The position numbers and the translations under genes are program-made. Below the pieces are notes generated by a model that was not told where the DNA came from, ran no database searches, and saw only the letters and a program-made list of their open reading frames with translations. 11,477 nucleotides of DNA from Bacteroidota bacterium (GTDB lineage Bacteria > Bacteroidota > Bacteroidia > B-17B0 > Aurantibacillaceae), in contig JANYGR010000148.1 of assembly GCA_025359355.1 (NCBI GenBank), positions 1-11,477 of the forward strand. Direction: 5' to 3'. This document shows, in pieces, positions 6,443 through 11,477 of the stretch. Each line of letters opens with the position of its first letter. The first letter of the stretch is position 1.

Positions 6443-7240
6443 TTGAACACTTCCTTTAACATAGTTATGATTGGTGCTGGCAATGTAGCCTATCACATCA
6501 TTCAATCACTAAAGTCTAACAAAACAATTAACATCACACAGGTATTTAATCATCGCAAAACAGCTAAAGCAAAACTCTTAGCTAAAACAAATCATTGCGC
6601 GTTTGTGTCGGAATACTTGAAAATAAACACAATGGCAGACATGTATATCATTTGTGTGAAAGATGATGTTATACCAGAAGTAATAAAACAATTAATGCCG
6701 TTAAAATTAAAAGGCTTGATTGTACACACTTCCGGAAGCATAAACTTGTCTGTTTTGAAGCAGGCGTCTCCTCAAATAGGCGTGTATTACCCGTTGCAAT
6801 CTTTTTCTTATGCAGATACTATAGATTGGAAACACACACCAATTTTAATTGAAGCTAATTCAAAAAAATCGCTAACCGTTTTAAAAGTAATAGCAACAAG
6901 TGTTTCAAGCACTGTAAAAAATATGAGTTCTGAAAAACGTTTGCGATTTCATTTAGCGGCAGTATTTGCATCTAACTTTACAAATGCCTTATACGATAGT
7001 GCTTTTAGAATCATCGAAAATAATTTATCTAAAAAAGACACACAATTATTGTTGCCGTTAATGACACAAGCTTTTGGGAAGCTTACGCATCTATCTCCAA
7101 AACAATCACAAACAGGGCCTGCTATGCGACACGATAATGTGGTTATGAAAAAACATTTAGAATTATTAAAATCAGACAAACAATTAACAGATGTATATAA
7201 ACTATTATCAGAGTTGATCGTTTTCCAACAAACAAACTAA
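6443..7240 (+). CDS. Rossmann-fold and DUF2520 domain protein
   Basis: A 265-aa protein with an N-terminal NAD(P)-binding Rossmann motif IGAGNVAYH (residues 10-18), then VHTSGSI (94-100), YYPLQSFS (115-122), and the DUF2520 helical part with AAVFASNFTNALY (172-184) and QTGPAMRHD (223-231). The layout resembles NADP-dependent F420-reductase or ketopantoate-reductase-like dehydrogenases, but the substrate of DUF2520 proteins is not established. The start appears to be TTG at 6443: the first in-frame ATG (6467) would remove the first beta strand FNIVMI needed for the fold. Its stop is two bases before kdsC, so the pair is surely translated together, an arrangement common in Bacteroidota. Confidence 0.87.
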   Translation: MNTSFNIVMIGAGNVAYHIIQSLKSNKTINITQVFNHRKTAKAKLLAKTNHCAFVSEYLKINTMADMYIICVKDDVIPEVIKQLMPLKLKGLIVHTSGSINLSVLKQASPQIGVYYPLQSFSYADTIDWKHTPILIEANSKKSLTVLKVIATSVSSTVKNMSSEKRLRFHLAAVFASNFTNALYDSAFRIIENNLSKKDTQLLLPLMTQAFGKLTHLSPKQSQTGPAMRHDNVVMKKHLELLKSDKQLTDVYKLLSELIVFQQTN

Positions 7241-7242
7241 AC

Positions 7243-7755
7243 ATGCAAAATTTTAAAGAAAAATTAAATCATATTAAAACATTTTTATTTGATGTAGATG
7301 GCGTACTAACAACGGGCTCTGTATTAGTGATGGAGAATGGTGAACTCGTTCGTAATTTGAATTCTAAAGATGGCTATGCCTTGCAATTAGCTGTTAAAAA
7401 AGGCTATCGCATCGCTATTATTACAGGCGGCAACAGCCAAGCTGTTAAACAAGCATTGATGAGTTTAGGCATTGATGATATATTTTTAGCTCAGAGTGAT
7501 AAATTACAATGCTATAAAGATTATATCTACGAGAATCAATTAAACGAAGAAGAGATTGTTTATATGGGCGATGATTTACCTGATTACGAAGTCATGAAAC
7601 GTGTTGGCATAGCAGCATGCCCAAATAACGCTGCACACGAGATCAAACAAATAAGCATTTATATTTCCAACCGAAATGGCGGTGAAACCTGCGCTCGCGA
7701 CATCATCGAACAAGTGATGCGTTGCCAAGGCACTTGGGAAATTACTGGTTGGTAA
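7243..7755 (+). CDS. kdsC: KdsC-like HAD phosphatase (Kdo-8-phosphate phosphatase)
   Basis: This 170-aa protein is a complete C0-type HAD phosphatase, the length of KdsC. Motif I is FDVDGVLT (Asp17 nucleophile, Asp19 acid/base), motif II IITGG (Thr61), motif III the Lys in QSDK (Lys87), and motif IV GDDLPD (Asp110-Asp111). The end carries GGETCARDIIE. KdsC removes phosphate from 3-deoxy-D-manno-octulosonate 8-phosphate on the way to CMP-Kdo for lipopolysaccharide; the cytoplasmic enzyme is a tetramer that binds Mg2+. It is coupled to the DUF2520 gene. Bases from 7394 to 10 past its stop recur at 9986-10355 as a broken copy, so this gene is one side of a duplication and may be a hybrid of two alleles. 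Confidence 0.9.
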   Translation: MQNFKEKLNHIKTFLFDVDGVLTTGSVLVMENGELVRNLNSKDGYALQLAVKKGYRIAIITGGNSQAVKQALMSLGIDDIFLAQSDKLQCYKDYIYENQLNEEEIVYMGDDLPDYEVMKRVGIAACPNNAAHEIKQISIYISNRNGGETCARDIIEQVMRCQGTWEITGW

Positions 7756-7765
7756 TTGGTTTTAT
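7394..7765 (+). repeat. kdsC 3' direct repeat, intact copy
   Basis: This stretch, kdsC codon 51 to ten bases past the stop, matches 9986-10355 with ten substitutions and a 2-base indel (about 97% identity by eye). The homology begins at TTAAAAAAGGC and ends at GGTTTTAT. Both copies have the same orientation, so homologous recombination between them would remove the DNA in between and leave one kdsC. Confidence 0.92.
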
Positions 7766-7766
7766 G

Positions 7767-7800
7767 TTTTTTCACAACAGAGACACAAAGAACTCAAAGT
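7767..7800. repeat. Half of the palindromic intergenic repeat
   Basis: The stretch with TTTTCACAACAGAGACAC and AACTCAAAGT resembles the left arm of the palindromic repeats at 10361 and 10496 (TTCAACACAGAG...). The right arm is missing: at about 7801 the sequence turns into a decayed coding frame. This suggests a breakpoint at about 7800. Confidence 0.5.
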
Positions 7801-8089
7801 CGATTTGTCAAAACATATTTATCATACGTTAGTATAGGCGCAGTTGGTTTAGCAATAGAAGGGGCCTCCAGATAACATATCATTAACGCCAGAGCAAAAG
7901 AAAAATAATGAAGCAGCCCAACCTAAAGAAGATACTTCAGAGGAGGATGCTAATCAAATGATAGAAAGTGCAAAGAATTTTAAAGAAAAAATTCCTGAAA
8001 TTGTTCCTCCAATAAAAGGTAATGGGAAAATTCCTAGTAAAGAAAACTTTAAAAGTGAATTTTTAAAATTAAAACCAGAAGCTAAATAA
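7801..8089 (+). pseudogene. 3' remnant of a lost gene, frameshifted
   Basis: One frame reads through 7801-7864 as RFVKTYLSYVSIGAVGLAIEG and then hits a stop. The next frame continues from 7862 as GPPDNISLTPEQKKN, then a Glu/Lys-rich stretch and a tail ending SEFLKLKPEAK before TAA 8087-8089. Dropping one G from the run 7861-7864 joins the two into a continuous frame of about 95 codons, so a single-base insertion in a homopolymer explains the break. No start codon or 5' domain is present upstream. A hydrophobic segment followed by a Pro-rich linker and charged tail recalls C-terminal parts of large surface or polymorphic-toxin proteins, but I cannot name the family. The TAA touches the ATG of the TPR gene directly. 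Confidence 0.6.
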
Positions 8090-9835
8090 ATGTACAGATA
8101 TATAATAATTATAATATTAATTTATTTTGGATCAAATGGCATTTGTCAGGAGAATTTAATCTTTTCACAAGCTAAAAACTTGGCTAATACTAAAAAATTT
8201 GATTCTGCTATTGTAAAACTAAACGAATTAATTAATCTAAATCCAAATGAGTATAATTATTATAAATTAAGAGCTAGGTGTTATTACAAATTAAATAAAT
8301 ATACCGAATCGATTTCTGATTGTAATAATTTTATGAAATTTATTACCACAGATCCTGAAACTTACAATTTGAGGGGTTTAATTTTTTTTAAACAAAATTT
8401 ATTTGAAAAAGCAGCTGAGGACTTTTCATCTGCTGTGACATTAAATAATACAACTAGGGACTATTTTTTTAATTTAGGTTTGTGTTATAAGAAAATGACG
8501 CAATATGAAAAGGCTATTTCTAATTTCAAGAAATGTGTTATCATTAAACCAAATGATAAAGATTCCTATTATAAATTAGTTGAATGTTATAATATTTTAG
8601 GAGATTATAAAAATGGGCTAATTATATTAGATTCAATCAAAAATTTCAAGCGAGATTTTGACCCTTTATTTGTTTTAGAACAAGAGTCTAGTTTATTATT
8701 TAAAAAAAAAGAATTTAACTTAGCCCTAAAAAAAGTAAATGAATTAGAAAAGATATATGGAAAACTTAGCGATGAATTTTTATTCATTAAAGGATTATCT
8801 TATTATTATTTGAATGATTACAACCAGGCTATTCCTATATTAAATAGTTTAATAGAAAACAATAAAGACTTTTATTCTGCTTCTATATTGGCAAGAGCTA
8901 ATTGCTATTTTCATAAGCAGAATTATGAAAATGCAATTAAGGATTACGAAAAAATTAACTTAAATGCAAAAAATAAAGCTGAAATTTCATCAAAATTAGG
9001 ATATTCCTATTACAAGGTTGGCAATTTTATAAAAGCTGATTTCTATTTTAATGAATTAGAAAAATCAAATAAAAATGACCCTTATTATTATTTCTATATG
9101 GGTATTGTTAATTCAAATAAAAAGAAATATGAAATCGCATTAAATCAACTTTATTTAGCTTTGAAAAATGGCTACAAGGATTCTGCTGAGGTTTATAAAT
9201 ATTCTGCTGAGATTTATAGTAAACAAGCAAATTATAAAAACGCGATTCAGTGCATAGATTCAGCTCTTAAAATAACCCCAAATGACGCAGTATTAATTTC
9301 TGTTAAAGGAATGAATTATGCTTTAAGTAGCGGATTAAATAATGGATTAGAATATCTTAATCGGGCGGTAAAATTAAATCCTGAGTGTGTTAGTTGTTTG
9401 AAAAATAGAGCTAATGTTTATGTTGAATTAAAAAACTATGATTTGGCAATTAATGATTTTAAAAATTTGATGATTTTAGATTCAACAGATGAAGGATATT
9501 TATACTACATAGGGCTGTTTAGTTTATATTTAAAAAAATTAAATGAAGCAGATTATTATTTTCAAAAACTTTTATTAAAAGATTCTAATTCATATTATCC
9601 GTATTTTGGATTAGCATTATTAAAAGCAAACCAAAATAATTACACTCAAGCTATAGAGTTTTCAAATAAGGCCATAGAATTAGCTCCAAACCAAGGTGAT
9701 ATATATATTAATAGAGGTAAATATTTTTTAGCTTTAAATAAAGAAAATGAGGCTTGTTTAGATTTTAAAATTGCAAAAAAATTGGGCGTAACAGATGAAG
9801 AATCACTAGGGTTCATGAAAAAAACATGTAATTAG
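8090..9835 (+). CDS. Exported TPR-repeat protein
   Basis: The 581-aa protein starts with a signal peptide (YRYIIIIILIYFGSNG; probable cut near ICQ-EN). It then consists almost wholly of tetratricopeptide repeats, roughly 14 to 16 units of about 34 residues. Clear units include YNLRGLIFFKQNLFEKAAED, YFFNLGLCYKKMTQYEKAIS, DYKNGLIILDSI, YYFYMGIVNSNKKKYEIAL, and the last, GDIYINRGKYFLALNKENEA. It ends in KKLGVTDEESLGFMKKTCN, a tail common in Bacteroidota TPR proteins. No enzyme domain or membrane anchor is seen, so it is probably a periplasmic or surface scaffold binding partner proteins. It is clearly richer in A/T than kdsC and lies between direct repeats of kdsC, so it is likely acquired or moved. 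Its ATG directly follows the stop of the upstream remnant. Confidence 0.88.
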   Translation: MYRYIIIIILIYFGSNGICQENLIFSQAKNLANTKKFDSAIVKLNELINLNPNEYNYYKLRARCYYKLNKYTESISDCNNFMKFITTDPETYNLRGLIFFKQNLFEKAAEDFSSAVTLNNTTRDYFFNLGLCYKKMTQYEKAISNFKKCVIIKPNDKDSYYKLVECYNILGDYKNGLIILDSIKNFKRDFDPLFVLEQESSLLFKKKEFNLALKKVNELEKIYGKLSDEFLFIKGLSYYYLNDYNQAIPILNSLIENNKDFYSASILARANCYFHKQNYENAIKDYEKINLNAKNKAEISSKLGYSYYKVGNFIKADFYFNELEKSNKNDPYYYFYMGIVNSNKKKYEIALNQLYLALKNGYKDSAEVYKYSAEIYSKQANYKNAIQCIDSALKITPNDAVLISVKGMNYALSSGLNNGLEYLNRAVKLNPECVSCLKNRANVYVELKNYDLAINDFKNLMILDSTDEGYLYYIGLFSLYLKKLNEADYYFQKLLLKDSNSYYPYFGLALLKANQNNYTQAIEFSNKAIELAPNQGDIYINRGKYFLALNKENEACLDFKIAKKLGVTDEESLGFMKKTCN

Positions 9836-9868
9836 GATTCCCTCAAAAAGCACAACGCAAATTCCGAG

Positions 9869-9991
9869 AAACCATTAAAATAAAATCAACAATGTATCGA
9901 TAATATTAAATAATGAAACAGCAGCGGAAGTCGACTTTAAACTCGCTTTTCCCGTTAAATAATTTTATAAAAGAAACTAATTTTATTAAAA
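9869..9991 (+). repeat. 123-bp direct repeat R, copy B
   Basis: Matches copy A (5442-5564) with one mismatch. Here it lies 33 bases after the TPR stop and runs straight into the truncated kdsC copy; the join falls in TTAAAA (9986-9991), which both parents share. Upstream bases (CGCAAATTCCGAG) differ from copy A. In this copy a second frame, KAQRKFRETIKIK, leads toward the coding tail and would join it by one added base in the A run, so copy B may retain slightly more of the lost gene. Confidence 0.9.
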
Positions 9992-10345
9992 AAGGCTATC
10001 GCGTGGCCATTATTACAGGCGGCAACAGCCAAGCTGTTAAACAAGCATTGATGAGTTTAGGCATTGATGATATATTTTTAGCTCAGAGTGATAAATTACA
10101 ATGCTATAAAGATTACATATACGAGAATCAATTAAACGAAGAAGAGATTGTTTATATGGGCGATGATTTACCTGACTACGAAGTCATGAAACGTGAAGGC
10201 ATAGCAGCATGCCCAAATAACGCTGCACACGAGATCAAACAAATAAGCATTTATTTCCAACCGAAATGGCGGTGAAACCTGCGTTCGCGACATCATTGAA
10301 CAAGTGATGCGTTGCCAAGGCACTTGGGAAATTACTGGTTGGTAA
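9986..10345 (+). pseudogene. Truncated, frameshifted second copy of kdsC
   Basis: It corresponds to kdsC codon 51 onward: motif I (the catalytic aspartates) and the first 50 residues are gone, while IITGG and GDDLPD remain. A 2-base deletion (CATTTATTTCC here, CATTTATATTTCC in the intact copy, near 10250) shifts the frame, giving a premature stop at 10273-10275. An ATG in repeat R (9913) happens to open a chimeric frame of 120 codons that runs in frame into the kdsC part, beginning MKQQRKSTLNSLF. Without the nucleophile it cannot be a phosphatase. Differences to the intact copy include Val/Ile (RVAII), Glu/Val (REGIA) and several silent changes. Confidence 0.9.
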
Positions 10346-10360
10346 TTGGTTTTATTCTTT

Positions 10361-10476
10361 AACACAGAGATACGGAGTAACCAGAGTTTACAGAGTTAAA
10401 TTACTAAACAGCGATGCGGTCTTAAAAAAAGCCTTCTCCGTGAACTCTTTTTTCTCATTTAACTTCGTGTTGAAAA
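10361..10476. repeat. Imperfect palindromic intergenic repeat, unit 1
   Basis: About 115 bases with inverted arms: AACACAGAGATACGGAGTAA at the left and TTTAACTTCGTGTTGAAAA at the right (complement TTCAACACGAAG). The core (TTACTAAACAGCGATGCGG) differs from unit 2. Repeats of this 'cacagag...ctctgtg' type are scattered through many Bacteroidota genomes between genes. It codes for nothing. It may act as an RNA hairpin after kdsC. Confidence 0.75.
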
Positions 10477-10495
10477 TTTTTCTAGAGTTATGTTT

Positions 10496-10613
10496 TTCAA
10501 CACAGAGGCATAGAGTAACCAGAGGACTCAGAGTTTATTCGCTAAACGAAATATGTGTATTCTAAAAGTAGTTTCTCCGTGAACTCCTTTTTCTCATTTA
10601 ACTCCGTGTTGAA
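10496..10613. repeat. Imperfect palindromic intergenic repeat, unit 2
   Basis: Same family and orientation as unit 1: left arm TTCAACACAGAGGCATAGAG, right arm TCATTTAACTCCGTGTTGAA. Arms are close to unit 1 (TAACCAGAG, CTCCGTGAACTC, TCTCATTTAACT shared) while the core differs. The right end lies 11 bases from the nfu stop codon, so its hairpin could end both convergent transcripts. Confidence 0.75.
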
Positions 10614-10624
10614 AAAAACTGTTT

Positions 10625-11251
10625 TTACAAAGCCTCGCTAACAACCTCTTTCACGGCATCAGGCAATAAGCGTTTTAATAATGCTTCGATGCCTGCTTTT
10701 AATGTCAATGTACTGCTTGGACAACCACTGCATGAGCCACGCATTTGAACAGTTACCAGGCCGTCTACTAAACTTTTGAATGTAATTAAACCACCATCAT
10801 TTTCTACCGCGGGACGAATATATTGTTCAAGCACTTCTACAATTTTAGCTTCCACTTCGTTTTGAGGAGCGACGTGTTGCGTACTAATGGTTTTAGTTTC
10901 TGTAAACGTATTATCAATAGCAACATCTTGCTTCGGAAGTGCTGTTACAATAAGCTTTCCAGCGTTTAAGTATTCTGTTAAAAAACTACGAAGCTCTAAG
11001 GTGATGTCGTCCCAATCAACAGCATCCGTTTTAGTAACCGTAATATAATTAGCTGAAATAAAAATAGTTTTTACAAAAGGAAATTGAAACAATTGCTTCG
11101 CAATGGGAGCCGTAAGGGTTTCGGAGCTGTTTTTATATTCAGCACTTGCCCCTTTTTCGTTTATTAAAACTTTATTAGCAACAAATTTCATTGAAGCAGG
11201 ATTAGGTGTTGCTTCTACGTATATAATATATGGAATAGCGTCTACAGTCAT
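10625..11251 (-). CDS. NifU-family Fe-S cluster carrier (Nfu type)
   Basis: Taking ATG 11249-11251 as start gives 208 aa. The N-terminal Nfu_N domain (about residues 8-95) contains EATPNPASMKFVAN and FPFVKTIFIS. After a variable linker, the C-terminal NifU domain (about 132-205) carries VENDGGLITF and the CSGC motif (Cys174, Cys177) in MRGSCSGCPSS that binds a bridging [4Fe-4S] cluster between two subunits. Nfu proteins pass the cluster to client enzymes. An in-frame ATG at 11299 would add 16 residues (HPIDNLTIFVLQKNT) that do not belong to the domain, so the shorter form is preferred. nadB, transcribed divergently next to it, belongs to the same NAD pathway as the Fe-S enzyme NadA, a suggestive but unproven link. 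Confidence 0.92.
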   Translation of the reverse strand: MTVDAIPYIIYVEATPNPASMKFVANKVLINEKGASAEYKNSSETLTAPIAKQLFQFPFVKTIFISANYITVTKTDAVDWDDITLELRSFLTEYLNAGKLIVTALPKQDVAIDNTFTETKTISTQHVAPQNEVEAKIVEVLEQYIRPAVENDGGLITFKSLVDGLVTVQMRGSCSGCPSSTLTLKAGIEALLKRLLPDAVKEVVSEAL

Positions 11252-11389
11252 GGTGTTTTTTTGAAGTACAAATATCGTTAAGTTATCTATGGGATGCAAA
11301 AGAATATAACAGGTTTTTAAATTGTAAACGAAAAAGATCTATTTCAATAAAAGCCTTAACTTTATTACCTTATTTGTAACTAACACAAG

Positions 11390-11477
11390 ATGCAACAACA
11401 AGTTGATTTTTTAATTATTGGTAGTGGTATTGCAGGCTTAAGCTATGCTCTAAAAGTTGCCGAAAAAGGAACTGTTT
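11390..11477 (+). CDS. nadB: L-aspartate oxidase NadB, N-terminal fragment (cut by window end)
   Basis: Twenty-nine codons are present. They begin MQQQVDFLIIGSGIAGLSYA, with the FAD-binding dinucleotide motif GSGIAGLS and then LKVAEKGTV. This start is characteristic of Bacteroidota L-aspartate oxidase, the flavoenzyme that makes iminoaspartate for quinolinate and NAD synthesis. Other FAD-dependent oxidoreductases share the first motif, so the identity is likely but not certain from so short a piece. It is divergent from nfu, with 138 bases between the starts and no clear TAnnTTTG element that I can point to. Confidence 0.72.
   Translation, partial: MQQQVDFLIIGSGIAGLSYALKVAEKGTV

Noticed and set aside
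5442..9991. Repeats R and kdsC' as a CRISPR array or phase-variation cassette
   Set aside because: Only two copies of each, kilobases apart, same orientation, no spacers, no invertase gene and no inverted sites.
11252..11299. Upstream extension of nfu by 16 codons
   Set aside because: The extra residues precede the conserved Nfu_N domain and the ATG at 11251 gives the normal family N-terminus; the longer start is possible but less likely.

Overview
The window looks like a piece of an AT-rich Bacteroidota chromosome (Flavobacteriales/Sphingobacteriales-like). Shine-Dalgarno signals are weak, two genes appear to start with TTG, the tRNA has no encoded CCA, one promoter matches the Bacteroidota -7 motif TAnnTTTG, and the DUF2520-KdsC gene pair is familiar from that phylum. 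This assignment is inference from gene content; no marker gene settles the genus.

Left part (1-3769), ordinary chromosome: a possible gene tail, cysQ (PAP/inositol-phosphatase family) on +, then two minus-strand genes that converge on it: an alpha/beta hydrolase and a GT-C (GT39-like) membrane glycosyltransferase. A tRNA-Leu(GAG) gene follows on +.

Middle part (3770-6225), accessory DNA directly 3' of the tRNA: a doubtful 31-codon ORF, a small two-helix membrane protein, a minus-strand operon of XRE regulator, PF09720-like antitoxin and RelE/ParE toxin with its own promoter and terminator, a truncated IS1595-type transposase gene, a 123-bp repeat (R), and an exported protein of unknown function.

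Right part (6226-11477): the DUF2520-kdsC pair, then a rearranged stretch. After the intact kdsC come the broken 3' end of a lost gene, a large exported TPR protein, a second copy of R, and a 5'-truncated, frameshifted second copy of the 3' two thirds of kdsC. The original surroundings then seem to resume: two copies of an imperfect palindromic intergenic repeat, nfu (Fe-S carrier) on -, and the start of nadB on +.

The main biological story is the rearrangement between 5442 and 10355. Two families of direct repeats (R, 123 bp, one mismatch; the kdsC 3' part, about 372 bp, ten substitutions plus a 2-bp deletion) flank the exported genes. The junctions carry short microhomologies. The layout fits either a single-crossover insertion into kdsC or a tandem duplication followed by an internal deletion. 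I did not find a recognisable new defence or mobile system; the unusual parts are the repeat-flanked TPR cargo, several orphan gene tails next to exported or membrane proteins, and a three-gene toxin-antitoxin operon.
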